From: CBDDBH01 sp965225625
GTDB taxonomy: Bacteria; Pseudomonadota; Gammaproteobacteria; JADZEE01
Length of the DNA stretch: 64,000 nt
Direction: 5' to 3'
Assembly (NCBI GenBank): GCA_965225625.1
Contig: CBDDBH010000032.1
Span: 124,001 to 188,000 of the forward strand
A model generated the notes under the pieces. It worked only from the letters and a program-made list of their open reading frames with translations, was not told where the DNA came from and ran no database searches. Shown in pieces: positions 42,443 through 51,761 of the stretch. Each line of letters begins with the position of its first letter. Position 1 is the first letter of the stretch. A program made the position numbers and the translations under genes.

Positions 42443-43769
42443 AGGAGGCTAGGAGTTCGCCGCGAAGTGAATTCGGAAGCGCCTGGGTGATGCGTACATC
42501 TACAAATTGTCCAATGCTTTCAGCTGCACCGGAGAAGTTCACCACGCGATTGTTTTCGGTACGGCCACTGAGGCGTTCGGGATCTTTTCGCGACGGACCG
42601 ACAACCAACACACGTTGCTGCATCCCAACCATGTCCGCGCTGATGGCGGCAGCCAAACCATTAATTCGGTTTTGCAACTGCGCTAGCCGATCCTTTTTGA
42701 TCTGCGGTGAAGTCTGGTCGGTGAGACTGGCCGCCGGGGTTCCCGGACGTGGGCTGTATATAAAACTGTAAGACTGGTCGAAACCTACCTCATCGATTAA
42801 TGACAGTGTGGATTGAAAATCAGCATCCGTCTCGCCCGGAAATCCGACAATAAAATCCGAAGAAATAGTGATACCAGGCCGCACCGCGCGCAAACGCCGC
42901 AGTTTCGATTTGTACTCCAATACGGTGTGTCCCCGTTTCATAGCCGCGAGGATCCGATCCGAGCCACTTTGCACCGGCAGGTGTACATGACTTACCAACT
43001 CGGGGACATCAGCGTAAACGGCAATCAAAGCATCGGAAAACTCAACCGGGTGTGATGTCGTAAAGCGGATACGATCGATGCCATCGATGTTTGCAACAAA
43101 GCGGATCACCGTCGCCAGATCGGCAATCCTTCCATCGTGCATAGCTGCCCGATAAGCATTGACGTTCTGGCCGAGCAGCGTAATTTCTCGCACGCCCTGC
43201 GCGGCAAGGTCTACGATTTCAGTAAGTACGTCATCAAAGGCACGGCTGAATTCCTCGCCACGTGTATAGGGTACGACACAGAAGGTGCAGTACTTGCTGC
43301 AACCCTCCATGATCGACACAAATGCCGTCGCCCCCTGTGCGCGGGGCTCCGGAAGGCGATCGAATTTCTCTATTTCCGGAAAACTGATATCGATTACGCG
43401 CTCGCGGTCGGCATCCACTTTGGCAATCATTTCAGGTAAGCGGTGTAAGGTTTGCGGGCCGAAAATGATGTCGACGTACGGTGCACGTTCCCACAAAGCG
43501 GCACCCTCCTGGCTAGCGACACAGCCACCGACGCCGATTACCAGTTTGGGATTGTCCTCTTTAAAGGGCCGCCACATGCCCAGCTGTGAAAACAGCTTCT
43601 CCTGTGCCTTCTCTCGTATCGAACAAGTGTTCAACAGCAGAATGTCGGCTTCCGCCGGGTCCTGCGTAACTTCGATCGGATGGTGCTCGGCAAGCACGTC
43701 AACCATCTTGGATGAATCGTATTCATTCATCTGACAGCCGAAGGTTTTGATATACAACTTACGTGTCAT
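42426..43769 (-). CDS. miaB: tRNA-2-methylthio-N6-dimethylallyladenosine synthase MiaB
   Basis: 447 residues from the ATG at 43769 (MTRKLYIKTFG); the longer open frame upstream is not family-like. MiaB adds the methylthio group to i6A37 of tRNAs. The N-terminal MTTase cluster cysteines are in TFGCQMN, LLNTCSIREKA and VGGCVASQEG. The radical-SAM motif is CSKYCTFC, and a TRAM domain closes the protein. It heads the miaB-ybeZ-ybeY-lnt set. Confidence 0.97.
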   Translation of the reverse strand: MTRKLYIKTFGCQMNEYDSSKMVDVLAEHHPIEVTQDPAEADILLLNTCSIREKAQEKLFSQLGMWRPFKEDNPKLVIGVGGCVASQEGAALWERAPYVDIIFGPQTLHRLPEMIAKVDADRERVIDISFPEIEKFDRLPEPRAQGATAFVSIMEGCSKYCTFCVVPYTRGEEFSRAFDDVLTEIVDLAAQGVREITLLGQNVNAYRAAMHDGRIADLATVIRFVANIDGIDRIRFTTSHPVEFSDALIAVYADVPELVSHVHLPVQSGSDRILAAMKRGHTVLEYKSKLRRLRAVRPGITISSDFIVGFPGETDADFQSTLSLIDEVGFDQSYSFIYSPRPGTPAASLTDQTSPQIKKDRLAQLQNRINGLAAAISADMVGMQQRVLVVGPSRKDPERLSGRTENNRVVNFSGAAESIGQFVDVRITQALPNSLRGELLASFEQAS

Positions 43770-43942
43770 ACAACGAAAATACCGGCCTGCTGAAGGGGCC
43801 GTAACGCTACACCGATCTGCAACAAAATTCCACCCAAGCCCCGGCTGGGCGCGCAAGACCGGCGTCATCGAACGATCGCGTGGCAAACAATTGCAGTGCA
43901 CACGCGGCTGCCACTCTCTCGGCAGTCGACGGTAAAACGGAT

Positions 43943-44704
43943 TTAGCCTTCTTCCTGTGGTTCCTCACCTAACTCTATAATCAGTTGTTTGACCTCATCG
44001 AGTGCGGCCTGTAACGAACCTGGCTCGGTACCTCGCAAAACCAGCGTAGTGCCATAACGCCCCTCCCGCGAGAACGGATAACTACCAATGGAGAGCGCCG
44101 GGTAGCGGTCCTGGATGCGTTCGAGGCCGGCTGCGATGTTGCTCTCGGCCAAAAATGCGGCGACCGCACGGGTAACGATCGGTGGTCCTTTGTTCAGGCG
44201 CCCCTGCATACTTTCGAACATGACCCGCATAATCGAAGGAATACCGGCCAAAACGCAGACATTTTCGATTTGATAACCCGGCGCAGCACTGATCGGGTTG
44301 TCAATCAGGCGTGCTCCTTTGGGTACCCGCGCCATCTTACGGCGCGACTCGGTGAACTCACGATTATTGTCATCGTAATACACCCGCATGCGCGACTCGG
44401 CTTCATCATCTAGCACCACGGGCACATCGAATGCGCGTGCTATACACTGCGTTGTTATGTCATCGTGAGTTGGGCCGATTCCACCGGTCGTGAATACATA
44501 ATCGTATTTCGAGCGATGTTCATTCACGGTGTTTACGATGTCATCCTCGATGTCCGGGATGACACGTGCTTCGAGCAACTTAATACCGCAGAGACCCAAC
44601 TGTTTGCCGAGAAATGACAGATTGCTGTCTTGAGTACGGCCGGAAAGCAACTCATTGCCGATCAGAATAACCGATGCAGTGATGTCGGGATTTGGCTTAG
44701 TCAC
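43943..44704 (-). CDS. CinA-type N-terminal (MoaB/MogA-like) domain protein
   Basis: 253 residues from a GTG at 44704 that overlaps the upstream stop (GTGA). It is a single competence/damage-inducible (CinA) N-terminal domain: SVILIGNELLSGRTQDSN at the start, then VFTTGGIGPTHDDIT and AGIPSIMRVMFES. The C-terminal NMN-deamidase (PncC) domain of full CinA is absent. Related proteins are COG1058 nucleotide-pyrophosphatase or molybdopterin-binding-like. The exact reaction is not certain. Confidence 0.85.
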   Translation of the reverse strand: MTKPNPDITASVILIGNELLSGRTQDSNLSFLGKQLGLCGIKLLEARVIPDIEDDIVNTVNEHRSKYDYVFTTGGIGPTHDDITTQCIARAFDVPVVLDDEAESRMRVYYDDNNREFTESRRKMARVPKGARLIDNPISAAPGYQIENVCVLAGIPSIMRVMFESMQGRLNKGPPIVTRAVAAFLAESNIAAGLERIQDRYPALSIGSYPFSREGRYGTTLVLRGTEPGSLQAALDEVKQLIIELGEEPQEEG

Positions 44705-45393
44705 GATTGTGTTCTGTTCCTTGTTCGCCGTACGAGCGACCAAGTGTACATCAGCAAAAACAAGGCAAGATAGAACTCCTGGATCTCCTTCAGATTCATA
44801 TCCATCAGCGGCAGCGCATCAAGGTCGAACCAGGTTTTAAACCGTTCCACCAGCCGCACCCCTAGTACCAGTAATGCGGTTGGTACACATACTCGGGTCG
44901 GCCAATAGTTATGATCGAGCGGCCGCTGACGTCGGCGTTGCAGCGGCGGCACGATTAGAACGCTGACGATGATGATCGCGGTGAGGATAGTCTTGGCAAG
45001 GCGTCCCACATGGAGGTTTAAATTGTGCAGATTGGTCTCTCCTTGGCGGTTGTACGTTTCGAAAAACACGGGGGAATCGAAACCGAACCAATGCTGCCCC
45101 CAACTCACCTCCTCTCCGAAAAAAACCAGGCACAAAGCGGCAACACACAAATACCACCAGCCACATAAGCTGCTTACTTCGCGGTTGAGCTGACGCCCAA
45201 GCCGCGCGGCAAAAAAGGCAGCCGGGAGCAACACCGCAGCGGTTGAGGTCTCAACCAGGCCCGCTTCGGTTTCAAAATAAGTAAAGTAAAACTCATCAGC
45301 TGCATCGAGCAACCGCGCCATAATTTGAACTAGCAGGAAAACAAGCGGCAGCCACATCGATAGCAGCGGCCCAAGGTCATCGCGTTGGTTCAT
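44701..45393 (-). CDS. Polytopic membrane protein of unknown function (EEVSWGQ family)
   Basis: 230 residues with about six hydrophobic segments (near 10-30, 50-66, 78-93, 133-150, 167-183, 205-222). A striking polar, likely conserved stretch between segments three and four includes FFGEEVSWGQHWFGF (92-106) and NRQGETNLHNL (115-125). Acidic and His residues so placed suggest a membrane-embedded active or metal site. I do not recognise a named family. It is coupled by ATGA to panC upstream and by GTGA to the CinA-like gene downstream. Confidence 0.6.
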   Translation of the reverse strand: MNQRDDLGPLLSMWLPLVFLLVQIMARLLDAADEFYFTYFETEAGLVETSTAAVLLPAAFFAARLGRQLNREVSSLCGWWYLCVAALCLVFFGEEVSWGQHWFGFDSPVFFETYNRQGETNLHNLNLHVGRLAKTILTAIIIVSVLIVPPLQRRRQRPLDHNYWPTRVCVPTALLVLGVRLVERFKTWFDLDALPLMDMNLKEIQEFYLALFLLMYTWSLVRRTRNRTQS

Positions 45394-46238
45394 CGAACAA
45401 ACTCAAGGTGGTCAATGAGACGCGTTTCACCCAGCCAGGCTGCGCCGAGGATCACCAGCTTACGATCCGACTTCGCTGGTTCGCCGAGATCCTCGGCACG
45501 GCGAACGCTGACATAATCCGAGCGGAAACCACGTGCGTTAAGCGCCTGTGCGGCCTGTTGTTCCAGTGCGGGGATCTCCCCCTGCTGGCTCACCAGCGCC
45601 CGCGCAGTCGTATCCAAAATCTCAAACATGCCCGGCGCTATGCTGCGTTGCGCGGCGGTCAAATAACCGTTACGTGAACTCATCGCTAATCCATCTACTT
45701 CGCGGACAGTTGCAACTCCCACGATCTCTATTGGCACTGCGAGATCGGCAACCATGCGCTTGATCAGGAGCAACTGTTGGTAATCCTTGTCGCCAAACAC
45801 CGCCATATGTGGTTGCGCGAGATTGAAAAGTTTCATCACCACGGTCGCAACGCCGGCAAAATGCCCGGGTCTGGAGGCGCCGCAGAGGATGCCATCCAGC
45901 GCCGGTACTTCGATACGGGTGGTCGCGTCCAGCCCGGCGCCGTAGAGTTCGGCGACCGTCGGCGTAAACAGTAGATCGACGCCAGCCTCGTTGAGCAGTT
46001 GCGCATCACTGCTGAGTGTTTGCGGGTACTGGGCATAGTCTTCGCCGGGCAAAAACTGCATCGGATTTACAAAAATCGATGCTGCGACGTGGTCCGCCCG
46101 TCGCTGCGCCTGTGTCACCAGTTGCATATGCCCCGCGTGGAGGTTACCCATGGTCGGCACCAGCGCAATCGAACGACCGATTGAACGCCATCGCTTAACA
46201 TGCTCGCGCAGGACGCCGGTTTCGCTGGTGGTGAGCAT
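45390..46238 (-). CDS. panC: Pantothenate synthetase
   Basis: 282 residues. It joins pantoate and beta-alanine with ATP. The nucleotidyl-transferase signature PTMGNLHAGHMQLV is near 29-42. VFVNPMQF-like (SIFVNPMQFLPGEDYAQYP) and VFGDKDYQQLLLIKRM follow, then the MSSRNGYL loop. Length is standard. The usual partner panB is not adjacent; a deoxynucleoside kinase stands upstream instead. Confidence 0.98.
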   Translation of the reverse strand: MLTTSETGVLREHVKRWRSIGRSIALVPTMGNLHAGHMQLVTQAQRRADHVAASIFVNPMQFLPGEDYAQYPQTLSSDAQLLNEAGVDLLFTPTVAELYGAGLDATTRIEVPALDGILCGASRPGHFAGVATVVMKLFNLAQPHMAVFGDKDYQQLLLIKRMVADLAVPIEIVGVATVREVDGLAMSSRNGYLTAAQRSIAPGMFEILDTTARALVSQQGEIPALEQQAAQALNARGFRSDYVSVRRAEDLGEPAKSDRKLVILGAAWLGETRLIDHLEFVR

Positions 46239-46256
46239 TGACGGCGCGTCAGGGGA

Positions 46257-46901
46257 CTAGAGATCGCCGGGGTTCAGATAATGGCGTCCCATTGGACACT
46301 CACTGATATGTTGCAGCAGTAAGTTGTAATCATCTTTGTTACCGATTAGATCGATGTCCGCTGCATTGACGATCAGAAGTGGAGCTTGATCGTAGTGGTA
46401 AAAGAATTGCACGTAAGCGTCGATTAAGCGGTTTAGATATGCGTCTTCGATGCGCTGCTCGTAGGTCACACCACGCTTAGCGATGCGGCGCTTCAGTATC
46501 TCCAAAGGCGCTTGCAGATAGATCACCAGATCCGGATTAGGCGCGTCGATGGTCAGTTGTTCATAGACCTGGTTGTAGAGTTTGAGTTCATCCTCGCTGA
46601 GTGTAAGGCGCGCGAACAGTTGGTCTTTCTCCATCAAGAAATCTGCGACCTGTACCGGTTTGAACATATCCGATTGGCGCATAGCCTGTACTTGCTGAGC
46701 CCTGTGAAACAAAAAGAACAGTTGCGTGGGCAGCGCCGCGCGTTGCGGTTCCTCGTAGAATCTCGCGAGAAAGGGATTGTGCTCGGGTTCCTCCAGAAAC
46801 AAATCAACGCCGAAACTTTGCGCGAGGCGCCTCGCCAGCGCCGTCTTGCCGACGCCGATTGGCCCCTCAACCACAACATAATCGGGATAATGCCCGGTCA
46901 T
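46257..46901 (-). CDS. Deoxynucleoside kinase (dNK family)
   Basis: 214 residues from the ATG at 46901, which overlaps the folK stop (TAATG); a longer frame to 46943 is rejected. P-loop VVVEGPIGVGKTALARRLA lies at the N-terminus. LEEPEHNPFLARFY supplies the catalytic acid region, and RRIAKRGVTYEQRIEDAYL is the lid with ERxxR-like Arg residues. It is closest to the deoxyadenosine/deoxyguanosine kinases of the dNK family, which salvage deoxynucleosides. It is found between folK and panC. Confidence 0.9.
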   Translation of the reverse strand: MTGHYPDYVVVEGPIGVGKTALARRLAQSFGVDLFLEEPEHNPFLARFYEEPQRAALPTQLFFLFHRAQQVQAMRQSDMFKPVQVADFLMEKDQLFARLTLSEDELKLYNQVYEQLTIDAPNPDLVIYLQAPLEILKRRIAKRGVTYEQRIEDAYLNRLIDAYVQFFYHYDQAPLLIVNAADIDLIGNKDDYNLLLQHISECPMGRHYLNPGDL

Positions 46902-47398
46902 TAAGAGTCTCCGCGCAACACGTCTATTCGGTCTGTGGGACAAGTCTCAAGCATTTCCTCGACGCTCGCCAGACCCGGAATGTGCAGATCCGGGGCCAAC
47001 TCCATCAATGGAACCAACACAAAGCGCCGCTCGGCAATACCAGGATGTGGCACCGTGAGGCGGGGATCCTCAATTCGAGCATTGCCGTAGACCAGCAGGT
47101 CGAGATCCAGCACCCTGGGACCCCAGTGCTTGCCGCTACGCACACGCCCCTGGCGAGCCTCAATTGCGAGAAGTTGCTCGAGCAAGGTATGTGGGTCGAG
47201 ACCCGTGTATATCTGCGCGACAGCATTGATGTAGTCGGGTTGCGCTTGCGGACCCATCGGAGCCGTGCGATAACACGAGGATTGGCCCAGCAAGGTTGTT
47301 TTTTCGACGGCGTCGAGAGCACGCAGACCGTCTCGAACTTGTCGCTCCGGCTCGGCTAGATTGCTACCAACACCGATAAAAGCGTGGACCAGGTTCAC
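46901..47398 (-). CDS. folK: 2-amino-4-hydroxy-6-hydroxymethyldihydropteridine pyrophosphokinase
   Basis: 165 residues, normal for HPPK. It transfers pyrophosphate from ATP to the pterin in folate synthesis. Family blocks are AFIGVGSNLAEPERQV (start), GPQAQPDYINAVAQI, and the signature RVRSGKHWGPRVLDLDLLVYG with the Asp pair. The 3' end overlaps the dNK start. It lies 16 bp behind pcnB as in many gammaproteobacteria. Confidence 0.97.
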   Translation of the reverse strand: MNLVHAFIGVGSNLAEPERQVRDGLRALDAVEKTTLLGQSSCYRTAPMGPQAQPDYINAVAQIYTGLDPHTLLEQLLAIEARQGRVRSGKHWGPRVLDLDLLVYGNARIEDPRLTVPHPGIAERRFVLVPLMELAPDLHIPGLASVEEMLETCPTDRIDVLRGDS

Positions 47399-47414
47399 TC
47401 TGGCCTCTGTGCCG

Positions 47415-48722
47415 TCAGTCGCGCGGACGCCGGCGGCGAGGGCGTCGCGCCCGCCTGGGTTCTCCGTTCGTCACCGATCCACGTTCCTGCGGCGCGTTGG
47501 CATGGTATTGCGCCCACCATTGACACAGTTCCTGAACATCTTCTCCCGAGTCAGCGCGTAGCAGGAGAAAATCGTAGGCGGCGCGAAACCGAGGATGCGC
47601 GGCCAGACGTTCGGCGCGTTTACCTGTGCGTCGTTCGAAGCGTGGCTGCATGGACCAGATTTCACGTGTAATTTTGGTAAGCCGCCGCGGGATGGCCAGT
47701 GTGGCGACTTGCTTGGAAAGTACCGCGTCGGCGGCGAGCTGCAGGGCCTCCATCGGCGGCACGCCATCACTGATGTAGTGTGCCGAGCGTTCGCGCACTG
47801 GCGTCCACAAAAATGCGGCCATCAGGAACGCGGGAGTTACAGGTTTGCTCTGCGCAAGACGCTCATCGGTATTTTCCAATGCGCGCATGACGAGGCGATC
47901 GGTGCTCGCGGCATCGTGCCCCGCCAGACAATGCTCCAGCTGAGGAAACAGCCATTGCAATAATTCGTGGTGCCTGAGCGCAGCGAACGTTTGTGCCGCA
48001 TAGCCGCCGAGAAACAATTTCAACACTTCTTCAAACAATCGCGCGACTGGAATTTCCTCCAGTAATGGCGCCATCTCCTTGATTGGCCGCTCGGTCTCGG
48101 GATCTATGCGCATTCCGAGTTTGACGGCAAAGCGAACAGCGCGCAGCAGGCGTACAGGGTCTTCTCTATAACGATGTTGCGGTTCACCGATCAGACGTAG
48201 GCGTCCTGCCTCGATATCCTTCATTCCTCCCACGTAATCGACGACGGTAAAGTCGCGGACGTCGTAATAAAGGGCATTGACGGTGAAATCGCGGCGCCAA
48301 ACATCATCTTCAAGCTGGCCATAGACGTTATCGCGCAGGATGCGTCCCTCCTCGGTGACGCGATCACCTTGCAACTGTTCACCGGCGCGGAACGTGGCAA
48401 CTTCGATTATCTCGCTGCCATAACGCACATGCGCCAGGCGAAATCGGCGGCCTATCAGTCGGCAGTTACGAAATAGTTCGCGCACCTGCTCCGGACGGGC
48501 ATCGGTAGCAACATCGAAATCCTTGGGCACCCTGCCCAACAATAAATCGCGCACACCGCCACCAACTAGGTAGGCTCCGTAGCCGGCATTTTTCAGCCGA
48601 TACAGCACATTGAGCGCGGCCTCGGAGATTGCTTTACGCGAAATACAATGCTCTGCGCGGGGCACGATGACCGGCGTGACTGGCAGACGTTCAACAACCG
48701 AGGGTTGCAGGTTTTTCGCCAT
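47415..48722 (-). CDS. pcnB: Poly(A) polymerase I
   Basis: 435 residues from the ATG at 48722; the open frame runs on upstream but without similarity. It adds poly(A) tails that promote RNA decay. The nucleotidyltransferase core has YLVGGGVRDLLLGRVPKDFD with the catalytic DxD in DFDVATDA. RRFRLAHVRYG and RRDFTVNALYYD are typical, and the tail ends in a very basic RRARRPRRRRPRD. It is first in the pcnB-folK-dNK-panC run. Confidence 0.96.
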   Translation of the reverse strand: MAKNLQPSVVERLPVTPVIVPRAEHCISRKAISEAALNVLYRLKNAGYGAYLVGGGVRDLLLGRVPKDFDVATDARPEQVRELFRNCRLIGRRFRLAHVRYGSEIIEVATFRAGEQLQGDRVTEEGRILRDNVYGQLEDDVWRRDFTVNALYYDVRDFTVVDYVGGMKDIEAGRLRLIGEPQHRYREDPVRLLRAVRFAVKLGMRIDPETERPIKEMAPLLEEIPVARLFEEVLKLFLGGYAAQTFAALRHHELLQWLFPQLEHCLAGHDAASTDRLVMRALENTDERLAQSKPVTPAFLMAAFLWTPVRERSAHYISDGVPPMEALQLAADAVLSKQVATLAIPRRLTKITREIWSMQPRFERRTGKRAERLAAHPRFRAAYDFLLLRADSGEDVQELCQWWAQYHANAPQERGSVTNGEPRRARRPRRRRPRD

Positions 48723-48895
48723 GATCAGCCGGCGATACCGGGTGACAGCGAGTGGCGCCTCATGCAAGGTCTCGAAGCTTGTTGAATTGTTCGTTTGGCT
48801 ACTGGGAAAGGAGAGATAAGCAAGAAAAATACAAGGTTTGAGCTCAATCAGCAGGCCATATGTTACCATTTCAGCATCAGCCCGTCTGTAGCTAT

Positions 48896-48971
48896 GCTCC
48901 CTTCGTCTAGTGGCCTAGGACGTCGGCCTCTCACGCCGAAAACAGGGGTTCGAGTCCCCTAGGGAGCGCCA
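48896..48971 (+). tRNA. tRNA-Glu (anticodon CTC)
   Basis: 76 bases. The acceptor GCTCCCT pairs with AGGGAGC, anticodon stem TCGGC/GCCGA closes loop CTCTCAC giving anticodon CTC, and the T arm is GGGGTTCGAGTCCCC. The discriminator G is followed by encoded CCA. It reads GAG codons and sits alone between pcnB and the malonyl-CoA decarboxylase gene. Confidence 0.97.
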
Positions 48972-49099
48972 ATTCCACGCTGGCCCTGATGGCAGAAACG
49001 GTTCAGGTCTTAGCGCTGCGAGATTGGCGACGCAACGCGCCGATAGTATGAGAAAATTGGTGGTCGGCCCGGCCAAATATTTATCCTGCCCGGCAAAAC

Positions 49100-50542
49100 T
49101 TGGTGATTTTTAGCGCGCTTCCTGTGAACGATACGACCCACAACAGCTTCCTCGACCGAACGTTGCGCGGCGCATGGCGTGTTATAGCCGGCGTCGCCAA
49201 GGGCAAGTCTGATGTCGTTCGACCTGACCTGCCCGACGAAGATATCCAAGCATTAAAAATGCAGATCCGCGACTGTCTTGAGGCTCGTGGTGGTGAAGTA
49301 TCGGCTCGTGCGAGGGCAGCTAATCTGGGCCGCACGTATTTATCCCTGAACGCGGATGGACGCCGCCGCTTCCTCGGCGTACTGGCGCGCGCAGTGGACA
49401 TCGAACCACGGCCCGTTGAAGAGGCTATGGCAGCGCTGCAGGGAGCAACGCACGAGGACGCTCGGCGGCGAGCGGAGCGTGGCTTACGGGTAGCCCTGAG
49501 GCCGCCGCGTTTTGTCCTATTCAAACAATTCACGGCACTTCCGGAAGGCGTGAAATTCTTAGTCGATTTACGTGCCGAATTGCTGCAGTTTCGTCAGCAC
49601 GATGATGCGCTGGATATTCCGGAGACAGAACTCAAATCGCTGCTTGAGTCGTGGTTTGATGTCGGCTTCCTTGAATTGTCGCGCATCGAGTGGGAGTCAC
49701 CGGCAGCACTGCTGGAAAAACTGATCGAATATGAAGCAGTACATCGGATCGATGGCTGGGAAGATCTCAAGAATCGTCTCGCCTCGGATAGGCGCTGTTT
49801 CGCGTTCTTCCGTCCTCGAATGCCAAGGGAACCGCTGATCTTTGTCGAGGTCGCTCTGGTAAACGGCATGGCCGACAACATTCAAACACTACTTGACACG
49901 CAGGCGTTGGCCCTCGATCCGAACGAGGCGGACACTGCCATTTTTTATTCCATATCAAACGCCCAAAAGGGACTCGCCGGTATCAGTTTCGGCGATTTTT
50001 TGATTAAACGTGTAGTCGATGTGCTGGCATCGGAATTCACTGGGCTTAAGACTTTCGCGACGCTGTCTCCAATCCCCGGATTTCGCATGTGGCTCGAGGA
50101 ACAACTGTTGGTCGCGGACGAAGGCAGCAATATCGAATTCTTTACTTCGGCCGAGCGCAAGAAACTAGGTGCCCTAGCGTCAGATCTAGGTGACGCCGCT
50201 ACTATATTAGCGCTGCTTCGAGAACCGTCATGGCATGAGCGCGAAGATATCCGACAAGCTCTGGAGGGACCGCTGTTGCGGTTAAGCGCGCGTTACCTGT
50301 TGACCGAGAAACGAGCGGCCTCCGCCCGTAACCCTGTCGCCCATTTTCACCTGTCCAATGGGGCACGCATCGATCGACTGAACTGGCTGGCTGACATCTC
50401 GGAAAACGGCCTCGCCCAATCTGCCGGCATCATGGTGAACTACCTGTACAAACTCAACGAGATCGAAGCAAACCACGAATCTTATCGTGGCGACGGTAAG
50501 ATCAAGGCCTCGGCTTCAGTAAGAAACTTACTCAAAAGCTGA
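49100..50542 (+). CDS. Malonyl-CoA decarboxylase
   Basis: 480 residues from a TTG at 49100; GTGs at 49103 and 49124 are alternatives and no strong ribosome site decides. It converts malonyl-CoA to acetyl-CoA and CO2. The N-terminal helical domain is about 20-200. The GNAT-like catalytic domain carries FYSISNAQKGLAGISFGDFL (about 282-301, the Ser acting with His) and HFHLSNGARIDRLNWL (about 415-430, catalytic His near 417). These are the signature blocks of the eukaryote/proteobacterial MCD family. The gene stands alone, without malonate decarboxylase or synthetase genes near it. Confidence 0.93.
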   Translation: MVIFSALPVNDTTHNSFLDRTLRGAWRVIAGVAKGKSDVVRPDLPDEDIQALKMQIRDCLEARGGEVSARARAANLGRTYLSLNADGRRRFLGVLARAVDIEPRPVEEAMAALQGATHEDARRRAERGLRVALRPPRFVLFKQFTALPEGVKFLVDLRAELLQFRQHDDALDIPETELKSLLESWFDVGFLELSRIEWESPAALLEKLIEYEAVHRIDGWEDLKNRLASDRRCFAFFRPRMPREPLIFVEVALVNGMADNIQTLLDTQALALDPNEADTAIFYSISNAQKGLAGISFGDFLIKRVVDVLASEFTGLKTFATLSPIPGFRMWLEEQLLVADEGSNIEFFTSAERKKLGALASDLGDAATILALLREPSWHEREDIRQALEGPLLRLSARYLLTEKRAASARNPVAHFHLSNGARIDRLNWLADISENGLAQSAGIMVNYLYKLNEIEANHESYRGDGKIKASASVRNLLKS

Positions 50543-50743
50543 CCCAGCCGAGCACCAAGGTAATTTGTCCGGTCCAACTGATATCGCTGAACATGCGCCG
50601 CAACGTCCGGCAAAATGCGTTAGGCACTACAGTTTGTAAAAGTGAGCGTTGTAATCGCGCTCGAAAATCGCCACCGCGCCAGGGCCGAAAACCGGGCGAG
50701 TTTCCCTGGGAGCGCCAGATAGACCATTTTCCGTTATAACGCT

Positions 50744-51676
50744 TCAGCGCCGGCGTTTGACCGGGAACCCCGCTTCATGCAATGCCGCTGCTGTATCCAC
50801 GGTATCCAAATGCCGTGCCAAATCCCGCAGCATGTCGGCCATTTCGGTAGTTATCTCGGCCTTGCTGCGTGCACTTGAAGTGATTACCGGTGCCCGCCAC
50901 GCCGCTTTGGTATCCAGAGCATCGATGACGGAACGTTGCAGCACTCTCTGCCAGGTAGGTATTGGTATCATAAGATCCAGGTGCACCGAGTCACCGGTAG
51001 AGCGGGTTGTATGCCACGCACCGCGCGGGAAGAATATAATAGAGCCGGGTTTGACGTTCATTGTTTGCACGTTTCGCAAGCGACTCGGCGGACCATTGGG
51101 GAAACAATCCTGTTTGAATTTATCGATTTTCTCCCCGAGTTTGTAATTGAATGTTGGATGGGCAATGTGTTGGTTTTCGGCGATAAACCAGCGCTTGGTG
51201 CCTCGAATATGCACGGTAAAGCCTTCCTGGGGATCGAAATGCCAGGGCGGGCTGCCGGTAGAACCGCGTTTGCAAAAGAACAAATTCGGCAGAATCATGT
51301 TTGGCGGCAAGCCCAGATCGGTTTCCACCCGCACCAGCCAGTTTTCGAAGCTCCTGCTCTGTGGCTTGATCTCCTGCATGTAAATCTGAAATCCCCAGTC
51401 GTAGAGTTCGCGGCAACTGGTCCCTTCAGCGTCAAAGATGCGTCGCCAACGATTCTGTACTGTGTATCCCTTGCAAGGGATATCCAACATCGAGTCGATA
51501 CTGGCGAATTCGGGAATGTCGATAAATCCCTGCAGTCTTTTGGCGGCCGCATGTATCAACACCGGTTTGCACGGCCAATAATCCCGCAGGAATCGCTCCA
51601 CGGACATTCTGCCGATAAGCGTTTGCAAGCCCGGGCGGTTCGATGACACTCCCGACTTTTTGTTTTTCATAGGCAT
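50744..51676 (-). CDS. JmjC/cupin-fold Fe(II)/2-oxoglutarate oxygenase-like protein
   Basis: 310 residues. The double-stranded beta-helix metal triad is H146-x-D148 (PPWHFDPQEGFTVHIRG) and H222 (FFPRGAWHTTRS), as in JmjC hydroxylases such as the ribosomal oxygenases. The N-terminal start LIGRMSVERFLRDYWPCKPV matches the cupin-like JmjC entry helix (FxxxYWxxKPxL). The C-terminal 70 residues are helical. It probably hydroxylates a protein or peptide; the substrate is unknown. It is divergent from the RDD gene and alone on its strand. Confidence 0.85.
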   Translation of the reverse strand: MPMKNKKSGVSSNRPGLQTLIGRMSVERFLRDYWPCKPVLIHAAAKRLQGFIDIPEFASIDSMLDIPCKGYTVQNRWRRIFDAEGTSCRELYDWGFQIYMQEIKPQSRSFENWLVRVETDLGLPPNMILPNLFFCKRGSTGSPPWHFDPQEGFTVHIRGTKRWFIAENQHIAHPTFNYKLGEKIDKFKQDCFPNGPPSRLRNVQTMNVKPGSIIFFPRGAWHTTRSTGDSVHLDLMIPIPTWQRVLQRSVIDALDTKAAWRAPVITSSARSKAEITTEMADMLRDLARHLDTVDTAAALHEAGFPVKRRR

Positions 51677-51761
51677 CGTTTGTAAACCACCATTACTATT
51701 AGTCCGACCAGCGCCTATTCTATAAGAACATTAACTTCGGATCCTGAAGGCAAACCTACTG

